A stretch of DNA of 8,528 nt from UMGS1851 sp900555605 (GCA_902472555.1 CABROF010000106.1:1-8528), one strand, 5' to 3'; shown: positions 1 to 6,310, counted from the stretch's first letter. The notes: generated by a model from the sequence alone, not told the origin. A program made the numbers and translations.

Positions 1-1
1 C

Positions 2-427
2 CTGCTGTACCGGCAGGCGCTGCTGACGCTGACGATACAATGGATCATCCGGCACTATCCGGTTTGCCAATCATTTCCGGCGGGCGGCGGCGCTTCCTCT
101 GTGATGACGGAGCTTATGCGTTATCTGCAGATGCAGTACCAATCCGCCAGTCTGCAGAGCGCAGCTGTATATCTGAATCGTTCCGCTGCTTATCTGAGCA
201 GATTGGTCAAGCGGCATACGGGTAAAAATTTCAGCGCAATTTTGTATGATTTCCGGCTGCATCGGGCCCGGATGCTGCTGACACATCCAGAGATGACAGA
301 GACAGAAATCGCGGCTGCTGTGGGTTTTAAAAGCCTGCGTTATTTTCGGACCGCATTCCAGAAGGAATTTTTGCTGACCCCCAGACAATATCGGAAACAG
401 CAGGCCGGGATGGAGGGACGCTTATGA
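2..427 (+). CDS. AraC-family transcriptional regulator, C-terminal part (5' end outside window)
   Basis: The reading frame is open from the left edge, so only the last 141 residues are seen and no start can be chosen. Visible residues 35-135 form an AraC/XylS-type DNA-binding domain with two helix-turn-helix units. The first lies around residues 50-72 (SAAVYLNRSAAYLSRLVKRH) and the second around 100-122. The second has the family signature pattern IAAAVGF-x-S-x-RYF-x-x-AF-x-K-x-F-x-x-TP-x-x-YR. The ~35 residues before it are probably the linker or end of an effector-binding domain, which is not recognisable here. The stop codon overlaps the start of the next AraC gene (ATGA), so the two are translationally coupled. 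The domain call is firm. The regulated genes and ligand cannot be read from this fragment. Confidence 0.9.
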   Translation: MLYRQALLTLTIQWIIRHYPVCQSFPAGGGASSVMTELMRYLQMQYQSASLQSAAVYLNRSAAYLSRLVKRHTGKNFSAILYDFRLHRARMLLTHPEMTETEIAAAVGFKSLRYFRTAFQKEFLLTPRQYRKQQAGMEGRL

Positions 428-1551
428 TCCGCGATCAGCGGCTTCTGCAGCAGCTCATGGAATTGAACACACTGGAACAGGTATTCAAACAGGTATATCT
501 GCTCCGGCGGCAGTACGGACAAGTAGAAAAGCTGAATCATATCCTCGTACGAATGGGCATTCAAGCCGAGCAGTATTGGATGCCGGGAGTGAATATGGAT
601 CAGGATATCTATCTGACGCAGAATCTATCCTATGATGTAGTGGGTCTGGAAAAGGCGCCCGTGAATTTTGGCCTGCATCCGCGGTATCAGTCATACTCGC
701 TTCATCGGCATACATTTTTTGAATGCATGATTGTTCTGCGCGGCGCCTGCCAAAACATCGTGGAGGGCAGCAGCATGGACCTGAGGGAAGGGGAAATCTG
801 TATGATTCCGCCATATGTACGGCATATGGTCGGCGTATATGACGACGAGAGCATTGTAGCAAATCTTCTGTTTACCCGGGAGCATCTGACGGGCCGCCTT
901 TTGCAGATTCTTCCGAAGGGCTGTGTGCTGACGGAGTTTCTGCGTGCATGCGCTTGTTCCGACTCTGCTTATGATGAGATCCGCATCGATACGGGAATGG
1001 ATCCGGAGGTTCTGTTTCTAACCGAACAGCTGCTGCGTGAATATTTCCGCCCGGACGGTTCTGACTGCGCCTGCTATGAAGCACTGCTGACCGCATTGCT
1101 TCTGCGTTTGATTCTTTGTGCGAATGGCCGCATGATATGCGCGGCCTCCTCCTACCATCGGGCAGAGCAGGCCGCGGATATCCTGTATTACCTGCAGACG
1201 CACTACCGACGTATCTCACTACAGGAGACTGCCGTGCATTTTAACTATGTTCCTTCTTATCTCGGCCGCAGGCTGAAAACGGATACCGGATCGACGTTTA
1301 CGGAGCTTCTGCGGCAGATCCGGATTTCACAGGCCTGCTACTATTTGTGCAGCTCCCAGGTCCCGATCGGCGCAATTCCGGAGCTTGTGGGATATGAAAG
1401 CCAATCTTATTTTACACAGCTTTTTAAGCGCATTACAGGCATGACGCCTTCTGTTTTCAGAAAAGCGGTCACGATTCCGCCAGAGACCTGTGTACCGCTG
1501 CTGCCGCAGCAGATTGCTCAGCTGAATTTTTCTCAAAAAATGGAAGAATAA
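424..1551 (+). CDS. AraC-family transcriptional regulator with N-terminal cupin domain
   Basis: A 375-residue regulator. Residues ~85-150 form an AraC-type cupin sensor: H94 and H96 in LHRHTFFE, then the turn LREGEICMIPPYVRH with H134, the usual pattern of sugar- or small-molecule-sensing AraC proteins. Residues ~248-348 are the double HTH domain: ISLQETAVHFNYVPSYLGRRLK for HTH1, and a second HTH ending IPELVGYESQSYFTQLFKRITGMTPSVFR. A hydrophobic helical linker (~195-235) joins them and may mediate dimerisation. About 80 residues precede the cupin and ~25 follow the HTH, so it is longer than a typical ~280-residue member. The ATG is supported by GGAGGGA at 412-418 and by the ATGA overlap with the upstream AraC gene. 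It acts in the cytoplasm as a DNA-binding activator or repressor; the effector is unknown. The gene directly downstream (DUF1540) is a plausible but untested target. Confidence 0.93.
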   Translation: MIRDQRLLQQLMELNTLEQVFKQVYLLRRQYGQVEKLNHILVRMGIQAEQYWMPGVNMDQDIYLTQNLSYDVVGLEKAPVNFGLHPRYQSYSLHRHTFFECMIVLRGACQNIVEGSSMDLREGEICMIPPYVRHMVGVYDDESIVANLLFTREHLTGRLLQILPKGCVLTEFLRACACSDSAYDEIRIDTGMDPEVLFLTEQLLREYFRPDGSDCACYEALLTALLLRLILCANGRMICAASSYHRAEQAADILYYLQTHYRRISLQETAVHFNYVPSYLGRRLKTDTGSTFTELLRQIRISQACYYLCSSQVPIGAIPELVGYESQSYFTQLFKRITGMTPSVFRKAVTIPPETCVPLLPQQIAQLNFSQKMEE

Positions 1552-1573
1552 TTCTTTCCTCAAATCGTATAAT
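1544..1573 (+). promoter_or_regulatory. Promoter of the DUF1540 gene with palindrome over the -35 region
   Basis: A perfect TATAAT lies at 1568-1573, which puts transcription start near 1580. No TTGACA-like hexamer sits 16-18 bp upstream and there is no TG extension. The -35 position is instead occupied by a 13-bp odd palindrome, AAGAATAATTCTT (1544-1556), which overlaps the stop codon of the upstream AraC gene. This suggests an activator-dependent or repressible sigma-A promoter. The -10 is seen directly; its use and the operator role are inferred. Confidence 0.55.
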
Positions 1574-1580
1574 AGACTCA

Positions 1581-1637
1581 GACCTGTTACAATCAATCAA
1601 ATGAAACGCGTGGGAAATCTATCGCTGCGAACAGGTC
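1581..1637 (+). promoter_or_regulatory. Leader inverted repeat abutting the DUF1540 Shine-Dalgarno
   Basis: GACCTGTT (1581-1588) is the exact reverse complement of AACAGGTC (1630-1637), with a 41-nt spacer. The left arm begins about where transcription should start, and the right arm ends one base before the GGAGGAGG ribosome binding site (1638-1645). In RNA the 5' UTR could fold into one closed domain next to the ribosome binding site. I do not recognise a known riboswitch class in it. Possible role: translational control, mRNA stability, or a protein or ligand binding site. Confidence 0.4.
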
Positions 1638-1653
1638 GGAGGAGGCTTCTTTT

Positions 1654-1830
1654 ATGGATCATTATACTGGAAGACAAACAATTGCTTGTGACGTCAAAAG
1701 CTGTGAATACAATCTGACTTCGGACTGCCTGTGTTCTCTTTCTGAAATTCATGTCGCCCCCAAGGCGGGATGCTGTTCTCAGAAATCGGACGAAAGCATG
1801 TGCGCAAGTTACCGGTGTAAGAACAAATAA
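1654..1830 (+). CDS. DUF1540 Cys-rich small protein
   Basis: A 58-residue protein with a strong ribosome binding site (GGAGGAGG, 1638-1645) eight bases before the ATG. The sequence follows the DUF1540 pattern: I10-A-C12-D-V-K-S-C17-E-Y-N20, then C25/C27, S-x-I32-x-V34, and near the end S48-M-C50-A-S-Y. This Cys4-type motif is typical of tiny clostridial and bacillar proteins and is thought to bind a metal; no function is established. Here there are eight cysteines (12, 17, 25, 27, 40, 41, 50, 55), more than the four core ones. There is no signal peptide or membrane segment, so it is probably cytoplasmic. It sits between the AraC pair and a terminator at 1864-1908, so it is probably a one-gene unit from the TATAAT promoter at 1568. 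The family call is good; the role is unknown. Confidence 0.88.
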   Translation: MDHYTGRQTIACDVKSCEYNLTSDCLCSLSEIHVAPKAGCCSQKSDESMCASYRCKNK

Positions 1831-1863
1831 TATTTGTTTGAAATCGAATTCTCATTTCAAATG

Positions 1864-1908
1864 ACGGCGATAGAACTGAGCAAGACGGTGATATCGCCGT
1901 TTTCTTTT
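1864..1908 (+). terminator. Rho-independent terminator after the DUF1540 gene
   Basis: ACGGCGATA (1864-1872) pairs perfectly with TATCGCCGT (1892-1900), followed by a T-rich tract (TTTTCTTTT, 1900-1908). The loop is 19 nt and contains a second near-copy of the left arm, ACGGTGATA (1885-1893). An outer AT stem, TTTCAAA (1855-1861) with TTTGAAA (1906-1912), could extend the hairpin. It ends the DUF1540 unit and insulates the next promoter. Confidence 0.75.
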
Positions 1909-1925
1909 GAAAAATGCAAAAAAAA

Positions 1926-1954
1926 GTGCAACTTCGGCAGGAATATGTTATACT
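1926..1954 (+). promoter_or_regulatory. Extended -10 promoter for the acyltransferase-lipoprotein unit
   Basis: TATACT (1949-1954) is preceded by TG at 1946-1947, giving the extended -10 form TGnTATACT. A weak -35 (GTGCAA, 1926-1931) lies 17 bp upstream. The predicted start near 1961 leaves a short leader before the ribosome binding site GGTGAGG in 1981-1987. Read directly from sequence; activity is inferred. Confidence 0.55.
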
Positions 1955-1993
1955 GCATCTGTTAACCATATTTTTAATGGGGTGAGGATCAAT

Positions 1994-2944
1994 ATGCAGC
2001 TGAAGCGAAAGTTTGGAGACCGCTATGACGGGTATCGAGTCAAAAAGGTGGATCCGTTTTTTTTGCTGATTCCGTATATCATGAAAACCCGGGTGGACAG
2101 TCAGGTTTATTTTTCGGACACCTTGGATATTACGGAATTGGAAAGGTTTGTACGCCGCCACGGGGAGACGGACATTCCGGGATTGAAAATGTATCATGTT
2201 GTAATCGCGGCCATGGTGCGGCTTATCGCACTGCGCCCGTATCTGAATCGATTTGTCATGCGCGGCAAAATATTTGCACGCAATCATATCAGTATTTCCA
2301 TGTCTATTAAGCGGGGGACGGGGGATGAGGCGCTGACCACCAGCATTAAACCTTTATTTGAACCGGAGGATACATTGCTCGATGTGGTAAATAAGTTTAA
2401 TGCCGCTGTGGATGAGAATCGGAAGGAAGATGCTGTAAACGGAACGGACAACACCGCTTCTGCCATTGGGAATCTGCCCTCGTGGCTGGTGCGGTTTGTC
2501 GTAAATTTCTTGACTTTTTTAGACAGAAGGGGTAAAATGCCGAAAATTATAAATAAGGTAAGTCCCTTTCATACCAGCATGTTTCTGACGAATATGGGCT
2601 CTATCGGCATAAGACCGATCTACCATCATATATATGAATTTGGGACAACTTCTGTATTTGTGGCTATCGGAAAGAAACAGACGGTTCGGGAGGTCACGGC
2701 GGATGGCCAGCTGATCAAGCATCGTCTGATGGGCATCAAGGTCGTGGCAGATGAGAGAATCTGTGACGGACAATATTATGCGCAGTCCATGCGGATGATG
2801 GCAAAGATCCTGAAGACGCCGTCAGTACTGCTGGCGCCGCCGGAGGAAGTTGTAATGGATGACGGCATTATTTTAAAAGGCAGACTGCCCAAGGGTGCAT
2901 CACATCCGGCAGCGGCACTTGCCGGCGCGGCGGGGCCCGAATAA
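1994..2944 (+). CDS. Free-standing 2-oxoacid dehydrogenase E2-like acyltransferase (CAT fold), His-less active-site motif
   Basis: 316 residues from the ATG at 1994, which has GGTGAGG at 1981-1987; an in-frame TTG at 1907 has no ribosome binding site and lies before the promoter. The protein matches the catalytic domain of E2 dihydrolipoamide acyltransferases and chloramphenicol acetyltransferase-like proteins, with no lipoyl or E1/E3-binding domain. Landmarks are DPFFLLIPYIMKTRVDSQVYF near the N-terminus, MYHVVIAAMVRLIALRPYLNRFV (helix and strand), the SNLG-like TNMGSIG with the following GTTSVFVAIGK, and DERICDG (D253-G259). The last corresponds to the E2 motif DHRxxDG, whose His is the acyl-transfer base; here codon 254 is GAG (Glu), while D258 and G259 remain. 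It is probably cytoplasmic with an unknown acyl donor or acceptor, or a non-catalytic trimeric scaffold. The lipoprotein gene follows after 29 nt with no terminator. The fold is confident; the activity is unknown. Confidence 0.85.
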   Translation: MQLKRKFGDRYDGYRVKKVDPFFLLIPYIMKTRVDSQVYFSDTLDITELERFVRRHGETDIPGLKMYHVVIAAMVRLIALRPYLNRFVMRGKIFARNHISISMSIKRGTGDEALTTSIKPLFEPEDTLLDVVNKFNAAVDENRKEDAVNGTDNTASAIGNLPSWLVRFVVNFLTFLDRRGKMPKIINKVSPFHTSMFLTNMGSIGIRPIYHHIYEFGTTSVFVAIGKKQTVREVTADGQLIKHRLMGIKVVADERICDGQYYAQSMRMMAKILKTPSVLLAPPEEVVMDDGIILKGRLPKGASHPAAALAGAAGPE

Positions 2945-2973
2945 CCTGCGGCAGACAGAGGAGGTTCAGCGAT

Positions 2974-3561
2974 ATGACAAAACAGAGCCTGAGGAAGCGC
3001 GTATTGATAGCTGCGGCTGCTTTTGCCGTCATGCTTTTGGTGTGCGGGTGTAAAAGTACAAAGCGAAGCTTTGACTACGCGGGGGGACCGCATTATACGT
3101 ATCCGCCGGAGGCCGATGTGATTGATGCGGAAATTGCGCTTCCGGAGGGGTGGCGGGATGTCCGGCAGGACGATGTGTTCTCCAATATTTTTGCCAGTGA
3201 GAACGTACAGTCTTGCTACAGCGATGAAACCGCCATGATCGTGCTGGCCAAATGCTACTCGGGTGCGGATCCGCTTTCCGAATATGTGCGGGATGTAAAG
3301 GAATCGCTGGAGGACAACACATACGGTTTTTTGGACTTTGCTTTCATTTCGGCTGACGGAATTGTTCCCAGCGGAAGCGACCGGGAATATCTGGCATATA
3401 AAGCCATGACCAACGGACAGGATACCACGTACTGGTATGTATTCGTGCAGCGGGAGCATTTTGTTTTTGAGATCATCTGTACCGCGCCTACGGAACAGTT
3501 TGCGCGGTATCACGCGGTTTTTAACAGCGCGTTTGCTTCTATTCGATTTACGGAAAAATAA
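2974..3561 (+). CDS. Small lipoprotein, possible PsbP/DcrB-like fold
   Basis: A 195-residue exported lipoprotein. Basic residues (KQSLRKR) precede a hydrophobic segment (10-23) and a lipobox V23-C-G-C26, so C26 would be lipidated and the protein anchored outside the cytoplasmic membrane. The mature part begins with a short polar linker, then shows a pattern of alternating strands. It starts with LPEGWRDV and ends with FNSAFASIRF, a layout common in PsbP/DcrB/LpqN-type small lipoproteins. That fold assignment is an inference from pattern only, and I recognise no catalytic motif. The start is fixed by GAGGAGG at 2958-2964, nine bases before the ATG. It is transcribed with the upstream acyltransferase-like gene and ends just before a strong terminator. 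Function unknown. Confidence 0.82.
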   Translation: MTKQSLRKRVLIAAAAFAVMLLVCGCKSTKRSFDYAGGPHYTYPPEADVIDAEIALPEGWRDVRQDDVFSNIFASENVQSCYSDETAMIVLAKCYSGADPLSEYVRDVKESLEDNTYGFLDFAFISADGIVPSGSDREYLAYKAMTNGQDTTYWYVFVQREHFVFEIICTAPTEQFARYHAVFNSAFASIRFTEK

Positions 3562-3571
3562 TCGCTGGGCC

Positions 3572-3600
3572 ATGCGGAGCGTTACAGCTCCGCATTTTTA
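3572..3600 (+). terminator. Rho-independent terminator after the lipoprotein gene
   Basis: ATGCGGAGC (3572-3580), a 6-nt loop, its perfect complement GCTCCGCAT (3587-3595), then a run of T residues (3595-3599). A canonical short GC-rich hairpin with U-tract, ten bases after the stop codon. Confidence 0.9.
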
Positions 3601-3667
3601 TGATAATGGTAAAAAGGAATAAATCGGAAACCGGAATCTTCTGCAGAGTAGCATATTTTAGGACAAT

Positions 3668-3711
3668 CCCGAATAGACATTTTACATAATCGAGCAGGAT
3701 GTCTATCCGGG
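3668..3711 (+). promoter_or_regulatory. Leader inverted repeat overlapping the ATPase Shine-Dalgarno
   Basis: CCCGAATAGACAT (3668-3680) pairs with ATGTCTATCCGGG (3699-3711) at 12 of 13 positions; the single mismatch is 3672/3707. The spacer is 18 nt. The last three bases of the right arm are the first three of the ribosome binding site GGGAGG (3709-3714), six bases before the ATPase ATG. If the RNA includes both arms, the hairpin would hide part of the ribosome binding site. The spacer also holds CATAAT (3685-3690), a possible -10; if that is the promoter, the repeat would instead be a DNA operator around it. The two readings cannot be separated from sequence alone. Confidence 0.5.
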
Positions 3712-3720
3712 AGGTTTCTT

Positions 3721-6249
3721 ATGGTGCGGGAATATACGGGACTATCAAGCACAGAAGCACAAAAGAGATTGTTGAAATACGGAAAAAACACATTGGATAA
3801 ACACAAGAAGAAGCCGGCAGTTTTGCTGTTCTTCGGTCAGTTTACCGATGTTATGACGATCATACTGATTGGCTGTACGGCGATCTCCGCCTTTATGTCG
3901 GACTGGATTGAAGCCATGGTCATGGTCGGTATTGTCATCGTTAACGCATTTTTAGGGTTTATACAGGAATTTCGGACAGAAAAAACCATTGAAGCGCTGC
4001 GGAAGCTAACCGCGTTGAAAGCAAAGGTACTGCGCGACGGCAGACAGACGACCATACAAGCAGAGCAGGTGGTTCCCGGAGATATTGTATGCGTGAGTGC
4101 AGGCGATGTCGTTCCGGCGGACGGGTTTCTGATTAAAGCCGTGGGACTCCATGTGGATGAATCCATGCTGACCGGAGAATCCGTGGCAGTATATAAAGAA
4201 GAAGGCTCGCTGTATGCCGGTACCCAGATTGTGAGCGGGTCCGCAACCTTCGGCGTAACCGACACCGGCATGTCTACACAGATGGGACGAATTTCGGGCC
4301 TGATTCAGGAGGCGGCGGACGAAGAGACGCCGCTGCAGCGCAGACTGGCGGTGATGGGCAGATATATTGTACTGGGCTGCCTGCTGATCTGCCTGATTGT
4401 GACAGCGGTGGGCATTATGAAAGGAGAACCCTTGATTGAAATGCTGCTGGCGGGAATCAGTCTTGCCGTAGCCGCCGTGCCTGAAGGACTGCCGGCAATT
4501 GTTACCATTTCTCTCGCGCTGGGCGTACAGCGGATGGCTTCCCGCAACGCGCTGGTCCGAAAGCTGCCTGCCGTAGAAACGCTGGGCAGCACAAATGTTA
4601 TTTGCTCCGACAAAACAGGCACCCTGACACAGAATCGCATGTCTGTCAGAAAGGTGGCGACGGCAGGTGATGTTTTAGGCGCCTGCGCATATCAGGGCGT
4701 TCCGGCATTGAACCCGGATATCCAGAAGATTATCGATATCTGCCGTTACTGCAATAACAGTGCGGATGCCACGGAGGAAGCCCTGAAGCAAATTGAAAAG
4801 CTGTATGAGCAGCAGGCAGAAACCGAACCGCCTGTCCGGATCGGCGAGATTCCCTTTGATTCCAACCGCAAATGCATGTCGGTGATTGTAAAGGACAGTC
4901 ACGGAAGCAAATATCTCCTTACCAAGGGCGCGCCGGACGTCATCTTAAACCGATGCTCCTTTTACCAGCTGGGCGGCGGCTATCGTCCCATGGAATCCGT
5001 ACATAAACGTAAAATGCTGATTTATAATAATTATCTGGCACAGGATGCGCTGCGTGTTCTGGCGGTATGCTGGCGGCGCCTTGATCCGGGTGAATTTAAA
5101 GAGGGCGGAAGAAGCGGACAGGGCGGCTTGGAGCATCTGGAAAACCGGCTGATCTTTGCCGGCTTTGTAGGCCTGATTGATCCCCCGCGGCCGGAGGTTC
5201 CTGCGGCTGTGGAAACCTGCGCCAAGGCCGGGATTCGTACAGTTATGATCACCGGGGATCATAAAATAACGGCCACCACCATCGCAAAAGAGCTGAATAT
5301 TTTACGAAAGGGCAGCGGCGCGGAAAATGTTCTTACCGGCGAGGAGATTGAGCGGATGAGCGATGAGGAATTGCTTGCCGCAGTCAATACAACGGCGGTT
5401 TACGCCCGAGTACTGCCGGTGCATAAGCTCAGAATCGTGAGAGCGCTGAAAAAATTGGGCAATATCGTTGCAATGACAGGGGACGGCGTCAATGATGCGC
5501 CAGCGGTAAAGGAAGCAGATATCGGAATTGCCATGGGCGTGAACGGCACGGATGTTACCCGGGAAGCATCGGCAATGGTTCTCATGGATGATAATTTTGC
5601 AACCATCGTGGAAGCGGTCAGACAGGGCAGGGCAATCTACCGAAACATTCGGAAATTCATCCGGTATATGCTGGCGTGCAATCTCGGGGAGGTTGTGACA
5701 ATGTTCGTAGGGGTACTGCTGGGAATCCCGCTGCCCCTTTATCCGATCCAGATCTTATGGGTCAACCTGGCAACAGACGGACTGCCCGGCATTGCGCTGG
5801 GATTGGATCCCGCGGATGAGGATATTATGGATGCGCCGCCGGTTCCTGCAAAGACAGGAATTTTTTCCGGGCGAATGCCGTTTTTGATTTTGTTTCGGGG
5901 CCTTCTGACAGGCCTTTGCACCTTGGGCTCCTTTTTGGCGGTACATTACACCACAGGCCAAGTAGAATTAGCCAGAACAACGGCATTCGTTACATTGGTT
6001 ATGATTCAGCTGGTGCATGCCTTTGAATGCAGAAGTGAAGAGAAATCACTCATTGAAATCGGAGTCCGGGGGAACATGTGGCTGCTGGCCGCCAATGCGT
6101 TTTCCCTTTTGATGATGGTGGCTGTTGTATATATTGCACCTATGCAGGTAATTTTCCGGACGGTACCGCTGGGATTTGCACAATGGGGCGTCATATTGGG
6201 CTTCACGGCATTGGGCCCGATTCTCGGCAGCTTCTTCAAAAAAAGATAG
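3721..6249 (+). CDS. Type II P-type cation-transporting ATPase, probable Ca2+ export pump
   Basis: An 842-residue membrane pump of the SERCA/PMCA-like group, close to full length. In order: cation-ATPase N-terminal domain (6-50), M1-M2 (~40-85), actuator domain with TGES (151-154), M3-M4 with PEGLP (254-258), the phosphorylation site D297 in CSDKTGTLT, nucleotide-binding domain with KGAPD (402-406), the hinge TGDGVND (586-592, D588), then M5-M10. Ca2+ ligands of SERCA are matched at E255 (E309), N654 (N768), E657 (E771), N682 (N796), T685 (T799) and D686 (D800). At the E908 position in M8 there is Q763, as in PMCA-type pumps. ATP hydrolysis should therefore drive Ca2+ out of the cytoplasm, perhaps one ion per ATP. 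Mn2+ or mixed specificity cannot be excluded. The start is set by GGGAGG (3709-3714). It is a single-gene unit, with a terminator upstream and a large hairpin downstream. Confidence 0.95.
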   Translation: MVREYTGLSSTEAQKRLLKYGKNTLDKHKKKPAVLLFFGQFTDVMTIILIGCTAISAFMSDWIEAMVMVGIVIVNAFLGFIQEFRTEKTIEALRKLTALKAKVLRDGRQTTIQAEQVVPGDIVCVSAGDVVPADGFLIKAVGLHVDESMLTGESVAVYKEEGSLYAGTQIVSGSATFGVTDTGMSTQMGRISGLIQEAADEETPLQRRLAVMGRYIVLGCLLICLIVTAVGIMKGEPLIEMLLAGISLAVAAVPEGLPAIVTISLALGVQRMASRNALVRKLPAVETLGSTNVICSDKTGTLTQNRMSVRKVATAGDVLGACAYQGVPALNPDIQKIIDICRYCNNSADATEEALKQIEKLYEQQAETEPPVRIGEIPFDSNRKCMSVIVKDSHGSKYLLTKGAPDVILNRCSFYQLGGGYRPMESVHKRKMLIYNNYLAQDALRVLAVCWRRLDPGEFKEGGRSGQGGLEHLENRLIFAGFVGLIDPPRPEVPAAVETCAKAGIRTVMITGDHKITATTIAKELNILRKGSGAENVLTGEEIERMSDEELLAAVNTTAVYARVLPVHKLRIVRALKKLGNIVAMTGDGVNDAPAVKEADIGIAMGVNGTDVTREASAMVLMDDNFATIVEAVRQGRAIYRNIRKFIRYMLACNLGEVVTMFVGVLLGIPLPLYPIQILWVNLATDGLPGIALGLDPADEDIMDAPPVPAKTGIFSGRMPFLILFRGLLTGLCTLGSFLAVHYTTGQVELARTTAFVTLVMIQLVHAFECRSEEKSLIEIGVRGNMWLLAANAFSLLMMVAVVYIAPMQVIFRTVPLGFAQWGVILGFTALGPILGSFFKKR

Positions 6250-6256
6250 CCTGCGT

Positions 6257-6310
6257 CTGCTGCTGCGCCGCTTTATGCCATGATCACAGCATAAAGCGGC
6301 GCGGCAGCGG
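6257..6310 (+). terminator. Long 22-bp hairpin after the ATPase gene (atypical terminator)
   Basis: Bases 6257-6278 pair with 6289-6310 without a bulge: 20 Watson-Crick pairs and two G-T wobbles (6264/6303, 6258/6309) around a 10-nt loop. It starts seven bases after the stop codon. No T-run follows (CAGGGACCTT comes next), so it may act as a 3' end-protecting or processing hairpin, or as a terminator not dependent on a U-tract. Confidence 0.6.

Noticed and set aside
485..862. 125-codon - strand frame opposite the cupin part of the AraC gene
   Set aside because: It is a shadow of the AraC coding sequence, with no start signals or domain.
1574..1653. Known riboswitch or T-box in the DUF1540 leader
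   Set aside because: No T-box sequence and no core of the purine, TPP, SAM, c-di-GMP, c-di-AMP, ZTP, fluoride or manganese classes was recognised; only the 8-bp repeat is supported.
1907..1993. TTG start extending the acyltransferase by 29 residues
   Set aside because: It lies within the terminator T-run and upstream of the TGnTATACT promoter, with no ribosome binding site; the ATG at 1994 has GGTGAGG at proper spacing.
2776..3573. 265-codon open frame on the - strand opposite the lipoprotein and the end of the acyltransferase gene
   Set aside because: No ribosome binding site or domain is recognisable, and the composition is basic and Arg/His-rich as expected for a shadow frame. It opposes two genes with clear start signals and a lipobox.
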